A stretch of DNA of 64,000 nt, from the NCBI RefSeq assembly GCF_963675165.1, contig NC_087388.1, positions 5,861,651 to 5,925,650 of the forward strand. The letters run 5' to 3'. The notes under the pieces are model-generated. The model did no database searches, had not been told where the DNA came from, and saw nothing but the letters and a program-made list of their open reading frames with translations. Positions within the stretch are counted from its first letter, which is position 1. Every line of letters starts with the position of its first letter. This document shows, piece after piece, positions 1 to 10,215 of the stretch. The DNA is from Halichondria panicea. Lineage: Eukaryota > Porifera > Demospongiae > Suberitida > Halichondriidae. The translations under genes were made by a program, and so were the position numbers.

Positions 1-354
1 GATACACTGTAGACTAGTCAAGTTACTGTTAGATGTACTGTACAGTGTATTGTGTACAAGAGTACAGAGTGTTAGACCAGGTCTAGCAAGGTGGCCACAC
101 TGTAGGGACAATGGATGAGCAAACTGTTAATATATATCCAAGCCTTTGTGAGCTGTAATTGTACAATGTGCCTGGCCTCTTTAGTGGAGTCTGAGGTGAC
201 CTGCTGTAGGGTGACCTCACTAGACACACTGTACTGTACCTTACATGTACTAAAACCACACACACTCCACACATCCCACACACACACACTCGCTCACCCA
301 CCCACACACACTCGCTCACCCACCCACACACCTCATACACACACACACACACAG
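1..354. other. Probable DSTYK intron and 5' flank
   Basis: No convincing exon is visible. A CA-rich run (about 257-353) leads into the acceptor AG at 353-354. Open frames here are produced by the CA/GT repeat and lack other coding character. Confidence 0.5.
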
Positions 355-2526
355 CAAATTGCCGAGTTGAATCTGATTCGTCGGCAGATGTCCGATGTCC
401 CACTACTCTTCTCCATCATATCACAGGACTTCATGAGCACACGCAAACACTCATCAAGCACCGACCCCCTCTCAGGTGAGAACAACCTCTCGTTCTTTAC
501 TACCTCCACTCCAAATACATAATTATAGCTCTACATGTGGTGCTGTTAGATTGCTATGTATATATAGTATGGCTGTTACTAAACTGTGTATTACTGTCAT
601 ACTAGCTACTGTGATATTTTCTGTATAATAATTATGACCGTGATAATATTATTGTCGAATACTACTATGATATCACCGCGATACTACAGGTCCCCAGCAT
701 GGCACTGTCTCCTACATCCACGAGCAGCTCTGCAAGATTGGCTACCTCAATGATATGACCGAGTCCCAGGGAAGTCTATCACTAGGAGCAGCTACAATAT
801 CGCCACACGACGACCCTGACCTCAACACTGATCCGTTCTTCAACTTCATTCCCGTGGATACAATGGTGACCAATTTCCTCGATTTCAATCAAGAGCTTCT
901 CAGTTTCGTACAGTGCAATATGAAACAGCAGATCACGAGTGCAGCCTCGTCACTACATGACGCCCACGCTCGTTGCCTGCAGACGCTTATCTTGTACGCC
1001 CACGATCTTGCCCGGGATAATCTCGTAACGCCGAAACGCATTAAGTACGCCCGTACCAAAGAGGAGGAGTTATACACGCAGCTGATCGATCTAGCCTCGA
1101 GAAAACAGTCGGAAATTAAGGAACTTGTGAACAAAGCTCTCACTGACGTTGCTGACCCAATTATACAAGAGGTTTTAGAGATGGAATTTGATGAAATTGA
1201 TCTAAGCGAAAGCTTGCAATCGAATCAAGTCACGTCTAAAAGTTGTCAGCAGCAGATTCAAGAGGTGGTTTTTCGGGAGCTGAGTAAGCATATTTCCGAG
1301 AAGCTTGTGAATTCGGTGAATTATCTCCGGGAGAGCGTGATTGGTACGCTGCAGCGTTGTTTGGAGCGGCTGGAGGGCGGGTCGGCGTCGGCAACGGGGG
1401 AGTCCTTCGGTGAGGGTGGGTCCGGGTGACATGTGTGGAGTGCCTTGTGTGTGTGTGTGTGTGGTGTATGTGTGGAGTGTGTGTGGTGTGCCCTATGTGT
1501 GTGTGTGTATTATAATTATCGTATAGCGGGTAATTTCGTTGGTGCAAATTTTCGTACAAACTACCCATTTTAAATATTCGTACTGGCGTTCAAACATATT
1601 GTGCCAGATTGCGCAGTTTTAATCTTCGTATGATGCTCTACTGATACGAAAAATACGAAAATTTCCACCATACGAAAATAACCCCGCTATACGGCATTTA
1701 GCTTCTGTAGTGATTGTGTTGTACAATGTACAATGACATTGTTTGCAGTGTACTTTCACTTATTTACCGACAATAATAGACATAGTAAATTGCAATTTAC
1801 GTGTGCTAGTTCTTTATGTTTTGACTTTGTTGTGTCCCTACTCTTGATCAGTTAAACCACAAGTTACCCCACACACACACACCACAGCTGATTTGTCCAT
1901 GAGCTTTGAGGGCGGTGGTGAGACAACCAGAGCACTCAGTCAGATCTTGGACACTGCCTACAACCTTGAGTTCAATGAGCGCACCTCCACCTCTGCTGTC
2001 AGACTGTTAGTGGAGCGACTCAGACAAGCCTTTCAGGTATGTGTGTGGATGGGGAGGAGTGGAGTGTGTGTGTGGAATGTGTAAGGGGTGAGGTTGTGTA
2101 CGTGATTGATACATTTACATATAGAAGAGAAAATGTATTGTTTGGGCTGAAAAGATAGCGGCTCCAGAATTAATAATTTGTTTGCCTGCACTATAATATG
2201 TAGAACTTTTTTGTTTTGAAGAAATGTGTTCTAACCTTCCCCCACTCCCCCTCACACTTCCCCCACCCCCCTCACACACACACACACAGGGTTCCTCCCC
2301 CAAGGGCCAGAAGTTTGACAGTGAATGGCGTACCAAGTACGTCCGCACACTGATTGGTGGGCTGAGTGCGACCCGCCTCTCAAAGAGTATCTGTGCTCAG
2401 TTCAGAGGTAAAGTGACCTCCTCCCACGAGACCTTCCTCACGGCCATCAAGCAGCTGGAGATGAGGCACTCGGGTAGACTCAAGGAGACTCAGGACCAAA
2501 GGAACACCATCAGGAAGGTGTGTGGG

Positions 2527-2561
<35 letters not shown>

Positions 2562-4262
2562 ACTGTGGTATGTGTGTGGTGTGTGTGTGTGTACTGTGGT
2601 GTGGGCCGGTAGCTGTAGGAGCATACCTGATGCCAACCTCATTAGAACCCTATTGTCTGTAATGTAGCTCCTTGTTTATCGTGTGGATGTAGTGTAGGAA
2701 AGGTCTAAACCACCATTAGTTTCAATATGTGTAGCTCCTCTGTATTGTGTGTATGTGGAAGCTTCTATAATTACATGAAGTTGTACATGTAGCTATTATT
2801 TCTCATCTTTTTCTTATGGAAGCCTATACTGGTACATATATATAACTTTACTATCATGTGACTATTATGTGATGCAGGTACTGACCCCTCGTATGGCCAG
2901 ACTCAGTCTCTCCTCGGTGGCTCTCAGGGATGGTATTGTACACGGACTACCAATCACTGGTCAGTCTTACTACAGTCTACAGTACTTGTATTGTTGTGTA
3001 CATACATGTACTTCTGTATTGGCTGCAATGTGATCCTTTCAACGACCATAACTTTTCTTCTGGTGATCCAATTTCTATAATATTGTGATTTTCTGAAAGC
3101 TTAAAATGAGCTCTTTCAGATGGTACATTAAAATTTGTAGCGTACCAAAATTTCTCATTTTCAGTAAAAGACCATGGGCTATAACCCATGGTATTTTGCC
3201 GAAATTGGGTCGAAATATGATTTTTAGTTTGAACACACCATTTGCAAGAGCTCACTTCAGGCTTTCAGAAAATCATTAAATCGTTGAAATCGGACCATCC
3301 AAACCCTAGTTACAGCCTTGCAAAAATAGCTAGCCTACTACTTACATGATTGTATTGTGCATGTATATACTTCATACTTCTGTCCCTTGTTTCCCTCAGG
3401 TCGTGAGTTAGGGCGTGGTCAGTATGGGGTGGTGTTCCAGTGTGCAGAGTGGGCGGGTAAAGGTCCTTTAGCCGTCAAGTCTGTGGTACCTCCTGATGAG
3501 AAACACTGGAACGATCTGGCTCTGGAGTTTCACTACACTTGGTAAATACAGTACTACATAGGGGGGCTATTATATAGGCTGTACTTGTAGGTAGGGTACA
3601 CAGGAGGCACTATTACATACGTGTAGGATATACTTGGTGGCACTATGCATTTTAGTAAGGTTGCATAATTAACATTAACTTTTTGTAATCGGCAAAAATA
3701 TTGATGTTACACAAGTGCATGTACTGTATACATGTACAGTGTAGGTCTTTGCCTTCTTATTTTGCGAGGCCATTACCAGTTCAAAGTTCACATAATTATG
3801 TTGGTCACAAAACATTGCAGATAATACGTATACGATATGTACACGTTTACAAAAGTTTTGAACTTCTAATCCCACTCTGTCCATCCTGTACTAATGGAGT
3901 TCCCCCTAACTTAACCCCCCCTAACTTAACCCCCCCCCCACTCCAGGACCCTCCCTAAGAACGAGCGTGTTGTCAACCTAGTGGGTGCCCTCATCGACGA
4001 TGACTACTCTAACGGGTCCAACGCAGTGGTCTTGCTCATCATGCATCGCTACCCCAGGGACCTCCACGCTGCCCTCAAGGTTAGGGGGTGTGGTTACTGG
4101 ACTGTGTGTGTGCAGTGTGTGATATTGTAGTTACTTGTACAAGCGCGTAAAACTGCTTTGTGAGGAATTATAGGGATTTTGTTGTGATGACCTTTACCCA
4201 CTCATTTTTTTAGCTGGTTTTCGTGTTTCTGTATAGACTTCCTCACATACACCCACACATCT

Positions 4263-4293
<31 letters not shown>

Positions 4294-5155
4294 ACACACA
4301 CCACACACACACACACACACACTCTCAGGTGGGACTGGACTTCGGCACTCGGATGCAGATAGCGGCTGACGTGGTGGATGGGATCAGGTTTCTGCACAGT
4401 CAGGGCCTCCTACACAGGGACATCAAACTCAAGAACGTTCTGGTGAGCTTACCTGCATATAGCCATCCCGTTTTATAAGAATTATTAGTGATAGTGAGCT
4501 TCTCTTTCCCTAGCTAGCTACACATATTGTACACCTGTTCTATATGAACTATACTAGCTGTTTTACAGTCCAAGAATGTTAGGCTTAGTTACACATGTAC
4601 ATAGGCACACAATCCCTCTCACGCTACTACTAACGCCCCCTCCACACACACACACTCACTACTAACGCCCCCTCCACTCCATGCACACTCACACACTCCT
4701 ATACTAACCACTATACTAACGCCCCCTCTCCTCACACACCCACACAGCTGGACAACACCAACAGAGCCTGTCTCACAGACCTTGGGTTCTGCAAACCAGA
4801 AGCCATGATGACCTGTACCATCGTAGGCACACCTATACACATGGCTCCCGAACTCTTCGGCGGTAACTATGACAACTCGGTGGATATCTACGCCTTTGGT
4901 ATCCTTTTCTGGTACATATGTGCTAACGACACTAAGTTACCCGGAGCATTCGATGCTTGCCAGAACAAGGAGCAACTTTGGACGGCAGTTCGGAAAGGGT
5001 TAAGACCAGAACGTCTACCGAGATTTGACACAGATTGCTGGGAGTTAATGACGGCCTGTTGGCATGGCGACCCGATACAAAGACCCTTAGTAGGAGATAT
5101 AACAATGAGACTGCATTTGATAATGAAGAGAATTGGCAGGAAGCCACTCAAGTGA
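355..5155 (+). CDS. DSTYK: Dual serine/threonine and tyrosine protein kinase DSTYK (3' part, 9 exons)
   Basis: Exons 355-475, 690-1409, 1888-2036, 2290-2517, 2878-2959, 3400-3541, 3947-4079, 4329-4442 and 4748-5155 join in phase and give 698 codons before the TGA at 5153. The first half is the helical region typical of the family. The kinase domain starts in exon 6 with the glycine loop GRGQYGVV and the lysine in AVKSV, then [16 protein letters not shown], catalytic HRDIKLKN in exon 8, and DLG (for DFG), [10 protein letters not shown] and FGILFWYIC in exon 9. These match vertebrate DSTYK closely as I recall it. The vertebrate protein is about 930 aa, so roughly 230 N-terminal residues lie upstream of the window. 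DSTYK is a cytoplasmic RIP-like kinase linked to FGF/ERK signalling and cell death in vertebrates; its role here is not shown. All kinase motifs are intact, so it is probably functional. Confidence 0.95.
1432..1887 (+). repeat. GT-rich donor side and CA-rich acceptor side of DSTYK intron 2
   Basis: The intron (1410-1887) has a GT-rich tract at about 1432-1512 just after the donor and a CA-rich tract at 1869-1886 against the acceptor. The tracts are complementary in RNA and could pair the intron ends. A small inverted-repeat element lies between them. Confidence 0.7.
1520..1696. mobile_element. MITE with GTATAGCGGG-type termini in DSTYK intron 2
   Basis: The ends are inverted copies: GTATAGCGGGTAATTTCG on the left, a matching CCCCGCTATAC on the right, with inner CGTA/TACG-rich arms. 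It has no coding capacity. Relatives of the end sequence occur near 18.13 kb, 31.4 kb and 58.6 kb. Confidence 0.6.
2037..2289 (+). repeat. GT donor side and CA acceptor side of DSTYK intron 3
   Basis: The 253 bp intron opens with a GT-rich stretch (2037-2105) and closes with CA and C-rich sequence (2235-2289). This is the same polarity as introns 2 and 7. Confidence 0.7.
2518..2600 (+). repeat. (GT)n tract at the start of DSTYK intron 4
   Basis: About 80 bp of GT-rich repeat begin right at the donor. No CA tract is present at this intron's acceptor, so the pairing seen in introns 2, 3 and 7 is absent here. Confidence 0.7.
3084..3273. repeat. Intronic foldback repeat in DSTYK intron 5
   Basis: Left arm TGATTTTCTGAAAGC with a following GAGCTC is inverted on the right as GAGCTC, then GCTTTCAGAAAATCA. 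The centre holds a perfect ACCATGGG/CCCATGGT palindrome near 3171-3192. Probably a non-autonomous element; no coding capacity. Confidence 0.55.
4080..4328 (+). repeat. GT donor side and CA acceptor side of DSTYK intron 7
   Basis: GT-rich sequence follows the donor (about 4085-4125) and a 65 bp CA repeat (4262-4322) precedes the acceptor. Intron 8 has CA-rich sequence only on the acceptor side (4636-4747). Confidence 0.7.
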
Positions 5156-5214
5156 CAATTTTGTGTGTTTATTATTATTATTATAATTTATAGAGACAGT
5201 TAATATTATTTAGA

Positions 5215-5256
<42 letters not shown>

Positions 5257-5850
5257 TTGTATTTCTTTTGCTCACCAAATTATTTGAGTGTACTGTACAT
5301 ACAGTGACGCCACTTCAATTGTTATTCTGTTATATTCACCAGAAAACTTTAATAGTGCTTTTTTGAACTTATAATATATATCAGTGTATTGTTATTTGAA
5401 CCTTTGGTTGAGTGCATGTCGTATGAATCTTAAAATTATCGTGCAGTACGGTTCACTATATAGCACGTACGTATAGATAAGGCATGAGGTTATCTATGGT
5501 ATATTTATAATTATAATGATGCTATAACTTGCATGTATACATGCAGCTTTATATATAGCCTCGATTCCAAGCCGCTGAGAAAGGCGCCACTATTCAAGCT
5601 AGGGGCTGCATGGAGTCGAGGCTACTTTATATAGAGCATTGAAGTGCTAAATCCTCATGCATCAGTGCAGTGGTTTTACATTTCACAAGTACGTGAAAAT
5701 CATATAAAGCTACACACAAGTGATCAGCTAGTGAACACTGCTTTAAAAACGGCAATATGCATGGTCAGATATGTACGAGGTATAGGACACATGCATACAC
5801 TGATAGACTGTGTTGTTTTTAAGTATATATATATCTGTGTTGACGTTGAG
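5156..5850. other. Intergenic, convergent 3' ends of DSTYK and the sushi gene
   Basis: Holds the DSTYK 3' flank with a (GT)n run at 5218-5250 and one foldback element at 5556-5624. The remainder shows no coding signal. Confidence 0.5.
5556..5624. mobile_element. TAGCCTCGA foldback (Mutator-like MITE), 69 bp
   Basis: Termini TAGCCTCGATTCC and GGAGTCGAGGCTA are inverted. The flanks 5547-5555 and 5625-5633 are both CTTTATATA, a perfect 9 bp target duplication. Same family as the elements at 29662, 44304, 44656 and 55386. Confidence 0.8.
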
Positions 5851-7438
5851 TCAGTAGGTGCATAAGCTGCGCTGGCAGACTGCATGAGGAAGGGGGCGTG
5901 GCTGGTCCACCACCTCATAGGTAGCCTCCTCCTGTACTTTGCCCAACTCCTCGTAATCGTGAGAGGGGAGATGACTCATCACCACTGGAGTCTGAGCATT
6001 TACTCCAATGAGAGCGTAGCCAGTGTCACAGGTGTAGGTAGCAGTCACCATGAAGGTGGTTCCAGAGGATGTGTCCACTGCTCCATTGGAGATGTTGGCA
6101 AGTGCTTCACAGTTGACAACTGTAACATAATTAATCAACCAATGCAAAGGGTTCAGTCATAAGATTGTATGAAATATGCAAGGCCACATGCAGACATTGG
6201 AACATACGTTCACAAACTGGTGCAGTTGGACTCCAAACTCCATCAGTTAGTGTAGTTGCTCCACTTGTTCCACTTGCTCCACAAGTTCTGCTCACACTAC
6301 CAACAATGTTGTATCCAGTGTTACAGGTGTAGGTAGCAGTCATCATGAAGGTGGTTCCAGAGGATGTGTTCACTGCTCCGTTATTAATAGTCAGTGGTCC
6401 ACAGTCAACAGCTGTGGGGAGATCACCATTATTTCTAACCCACCATTGCTAACTCACGTGGACAAGTTGGTGCCTCCCCTGTCCACAGACCAGTAGCTTG
6501 ACATTGTCTAACAGTATCACTATACTATTACCAGTGAGGACGTAGCCAGTATCACAGCTGTATGTAACAGAGGTGAGGTAGTCCCGACTAGTGGTGGACA
6601 AGGCTCCATTGGTAGGGGGGGTTAGGACAGGGCAGGTGACGACTGTGTTTGGGAAAATAAACACACACTAACTACATAGTTCTGGTCTTACTTGTACAAG
6701 TGGGAGGTGGTGGAGACCAGGTACCAGCACTAGTACCATCACTCATACAAGTTATCGGAGTAGCTCCACTGATGGTGTACCCAGTGTCACAGGTATAGGT
6801 GGCCATATTGGTGGCTGAGTCGTATGAGATCATTCCATTAGACACAGGAGGCAGTGGGGGGTGGGGGTTAGTATTGGACACTCGACAATAATATAGTCAA
6901 CACTCACTGAAGGTGACACATCTCCTCACAACCTCCATAACCGGCACAGTGCACCGTCTATAACAATCCTCGCACAGCAGTGTTCTCCATCAGGACTGAA
7001 GTGTGTGGGACCACGATGCAGAACAACAGCAGCAGGATTAACAACACCACTGATGAACAGTTCATCCCCAACTGCATCCCTGTCGGTAACTATGGGCAAT
7101 TCACTCATACCAGGACCCTGCCACACTACACCACCAGGCTCGATGTAGCAATACCAGGGACGCAGTAGATCTGCTAGTCCTGATCCAATATCAGAGAAGG
7201 AGATAATTTCTCCAGTGTGATCAGTGCCATTGGGCTCATTGGATGCTGCCAGTCGCACTGAGTAATGCCATATATATGTGTTTACTTTTGACCTTAGCTA
7301 GACTACAGAATCTCTAGAGTATATAATGTAGCTATTTAGATACAGAACTACACATAAAAACTCACCCATTGCATGCACCCATACAACACACACTGTCAGT
7401 CCTAGTAGTAAGCTCAGAGCAAGTCTTGAGAAGGCCAT
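5851..7438 (-). pseudogene. Sushi (CCP)-domain receptor-like gene, probably disabled
   Basis: Exons on the minus strand: 7366-7438 (signal peptide MAFSRLALSLLLGL...), about 6908-7257 (unnamed domain with GEHCC), sushi exons 6692-6880, 6458-6642 and 6208-6411, and 5851-6119. Clear junctions are phase 1, as usual for sushi exons. The last exon starts a sushi domain (CEALANISNGAV, CDTGYALIGV) but switches to a tail with YEEL and YEVV eight residues apart, resembling an ITAM; no membrane helix is visible. Damage: exon 6458-6642 carries a tandem ACTAT at 6519-6528, making it 185 nt where 180 would keep frame; the exon at 6692 lacks its first Cys in frame; its upstream intron would be only 27 bp; exon 2 runs into a stop at 6926. 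Either a pseudogene or a poorly assembled gene. Confidence 0.7.
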
Positions 7439-8172
7439 AGCTGCACACGTACATATACTCAGGTAGACGATATAGATCTATAGGTTAACGCAGATCTAAG
7501 CATTATAAAGTTGAAGATACAATATAAAGTTTAGACTGTAAACAACGCAGATTTCTTGTAATGATTATATGTCGTGACAATAAAGTGTCTTTCACCCAAA
7601 ATGTATTGTAGACATAAATACCATTAACTTGATAACACTATTACCGTGGGCATGGTTACTTACTATCCTTTTTGTGTGATTCAATAATGACTGACCTTAC
7701 ATTTAGAAAATGCATGCTTCCAATAGATCTACTTGTTCTTGGTGAGATTGTAGATATTTGGTATGAGATCATACTCTGATTGCAACAGCATTCAATAGTT
7801 CACAATTGCAGCAACTGATAAAAATGCTGAAAAATGTAAGCAAAATAGCCATAACCATAGATATTACCATGGATATTCTCTGCCATAATGCATTATTTTG
7901 CAAATTAAAAATCGTTAAAAAGCCTATAATTAAGCAGTGGTATGTTTAAACAATCTACACTTAAGACATAAGACATAGACATACACAAACACACTGTGTA
8001 CCTCGCTTGCGCTTGCACACACCAAGGCAGCATAAAAAATAATATCAGGAGTTCACAAGGTGTACAGTAATATTATGTAGTCATTCTGATGTGTGCAACT
8101 GAGACATACTGTTCACCGCAAAATATTCTACTAGTAATACGGTAGTATAATTAAAATACGCACATAATAAAG
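7439..8172. other. Intergenic, nothing recognised
   Basis: AT-rich, no coding frame of note and no clear repeat. It lies upstream of the sushi gene and downstream of MTIF3, so it may contain the sushi promoter and the MTIF3 3' end. Confidence 0.4.
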
Positions 8173-9006
8173 CTATGCTACTAAATCTTCAGACTGTGGA
8201 TTATTAACTGGTCTAAAGTCACATCTAAGGTTTCTTCCTTCTGGCACACCATCCTTAGTAACTTTTGACCCCATGCCTGTCAGCTTCGTCTCAACACTCT
8301 TAAGCAACTCTACGCGTCGTTTCTTCTCTTGAGCTACTTCAGAATCGCTGAAAAACCGTCTAAACTTGCCCTCAATGGAAACTCGCACTGTGTGACTCTT
8401 TGCTAGAAACTGTTCAATTCGATGCAATTTAATATCCAAATCGTGCTCGCCAATTTTTGTCGATATTTGGACAGTTTTCATGACATTTAGCGGATCTTTT
8501 TTAGTTCTTTGTTTCTGCTCCTTTTTTTCGTCGTACAGTTGTTTCTTTGAGACGAACTTGTAGACAGCATTCGAACCTTCACTTCCTTTCTGCACTTGCG
8601 TAAGTTCCAATCCTCTTCCTCTGGCCATTTGTACGGCCATGGTTGTTGAGAGTATGCCCAAGTTTTCACCCGTTTCGTCTATAACCAGAACTTCTTTCTC
8701 TTTGATGCTCTTGCCTTTTCGGTTCGTCTTTTTGATCAGTCGAGATTTGCCGACATCTCCTTTGTTTGTTACTAGCAGTGAGGTTGAGATGGAGCGTGTG
8801 GGGGCGGGTAGTGTGTGAGCGTGGAGTGGGTTATGGAACAGTGACCGTACAATCCATTGGCTGCTTGAGTGGTATGAAGTTGGTTTGAATTGTCGACAGT
8901 GGATGGGCTGATGGATGGGAGGTGCTGATGAAGGAGAGATGGTGAAGATTGATGAGATAATCACATGTGGCCTTCCTCTGGTCACTAACAATGAGGAGCT
9001 GAACAT
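8173..9006 (-). CDS. MTIF3: Mitochondrial translation initiation factor IF-3
   Basis: A single open frame of 277 aa. The first ~90 residues are Ser/His/Arg-rich without acids, like a mitochondrial targeting sequence. Then comes the IF-3 N-domain (VLVIDETGENLGILS, then LELTQV), a basic linker, and the IF-3 C-domain (VQISTKIGEHDLDIKLHRIE, FLAKSHTVRVSIEGK). IF-3 binds the small mitochondrial ribosomal subunit and proofreads initiation. The ATG at 9004-9006 is chosen because the frame is closed soon above it; the upstream ATG at 9011-9013 is out of frame. Fragments of its 5' end occur at about 23.5-23.7 kb and 60.0-60.2 kb, so this locus has served as a duplication source. Confidence 0.9.
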   Translation of the reverse strand: MFSSSLLVTRGRPHVIISSIFTISPSSAPPIHQPIHCRQFKPTSYHSSSQWIVRSLFHNPLHAHTLPAPTRSISTSLLVTNKGDVGKSRLIKKTNRKGKSIKEKEVLVIDETGENLGILSTTMAVQMARGRGLELTQVQKGSEGSNAVYKFVSKKQLYDEKKEQKQRTKKDPLNVMKTVQISTKIGEHDLDIKLHRIEQFLAKSHTVRVSIEGKFRRFFSDSEVAQEKKRRVELLKSVETKLTGMGSKVTKDGVPEGRNLRCDFRPVNNPQSEDLVA

Positions 9007-9651
9007 CTTTCATGGGCAGGCATTAAACTGGTAAAGATCATCATGTCATGCTGCACACAGGGGGTGGGGCTCATGAAGCAGGCAGCAGGCTTAGATGGAT
9101 GGAGACTGACACATCTCCAATTGTGTAAATAAAACAAAGGAACAGACTCCGGAGAGGCAAAACAACGAATAAGAATTGTGATGAGTCTATCTTAGATGAT
9201 TGAGCACCAGTGTGGCTACTTACCACACCACCAGGTGCAATGCTCCATCTATTACCACTCTATGCAGCTACCATGATGCAGCCACCATGATTGAATGGAG
9301 TGAGTATGAGGCATAAATTAATAATAATATTGATCAAAATGTCTTGTAGATTTTTGAGGGAGCAAACTATTGTGTTCGTGATGAAATGTTTGTGGCATAA
9401 TTACCATCATCATAATTATAGAAATCATGCATGCATACCTAGAACACAGGTATGCTAGAGGAGGTTGGTCATGACTCATGTTTTACGACTCATGTTTTAC
9501 GGAGGAATATGCGTGAATGGAGAAACTTACAGAGAAAAGTAGCTATTCTAACTAAGCTAACATACTGCACATGATTGTAGCTCTCTATACTATGATGCTA
9601 ACAATGTGACACTAGAAAGTGAGTAGCATAGTTGTAGTACAGAGGAGGTAC

Positions 9652-9776
9652 AACACGCGTGCCTCAATTTAGCAATTAGCCTCTGTAATAACGTTGAGCG
9701 TGGGCGGAATTATGCCTCGATTATCCGCCCACGCTCAACGTTATTGCAGAGGCTAATTGCTAAAGGCACGCGTGTT
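9652..9776. mobile_element. Palindromic MITE, copy 1
   Basis: Arms beginning AACACGCGTGCCTC and ending GGCACGCGTGTT fold back across a short centre, including AACGTTGAGCGTGGGCGGA and its complement. The same element sits at 61550-61674, so it predates the segmental duplication. A diverged relative is at 47138-47279. Confidence 0.75.
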
Positions 9777-10180
9777 AAACTACTACGACTCATAAACTAA
9801 CAGGAGATGTTATACAAGAGAGATAAATGTTTGAGAGTAGATAAAAAATGCCCACTCAGCGAAACATAGGCGCACATACATGACTCTTAATTAATTGTGA
9901 CCAACCTCCTCTGCAGATGTGCCTTGTTGTATGAGATATTAGACATAATCGTACCACCGCATTGCCAAAGATCTATAAGGCTTCAGTGTGTAAGGTACAG
10001 CTAATATAACATTAGCCAGTAGCCACATTGTCTGACCACTATTGTGAGAATTATACACCATGCCTTCAATTTATGAGGCACGGTAATTGGTATAGCTAAA
10101 TATAGCAACTAGAGTATTCATAGACTTTATCCATACAAGCGACTTCCTGTGCATGACGGCGGGCTGTGTTTGTTTACTTA

Positions 10181-10187
10181 TATAAAA
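10181..10187 (+). promoter_or_regulatory. TATA-like box of gene A
   Basis: TATAAAA lies 29 bp before the ATG at 10216. The paralogue L keeps it at 62048-62054, 33 bp before its ATG. Spacing would imply a very short 5' leader. Inferred from conservation only. Confidence 0.35.
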
Positions 10188-10215
10188 TTAGTATGTGTTC
10201 TCACTGTCAAGTATA

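Larger units (their letters stand above)
9007..10215. other. Intergenic start of the segmental duplication shared with 60.0-62.1 kb
   Basis: From about 8812 onward the sequence is nearly identical to 60022 onward, interrupted there by the insertion at 60457-61119. Holds the palindromic element at 9652-9776 and the putative promoter of gene A. No open frame. Confidence 0.7.

Noticed and set aside
83..522. Overlapping open frames on both strands rich in Cys/Val or His/Thr
   Set aside because: They are produced by CA/GT dinucleotide repeats next to a splice acceptor; only the last part (from 355) continues as a DSTYK exon.
1202..1568. Minus-strand open frames over DSTYK exon 2 and intron 2
   Set aside because: Shadows of the kinase exon and of a GT repeat; no independent domain.
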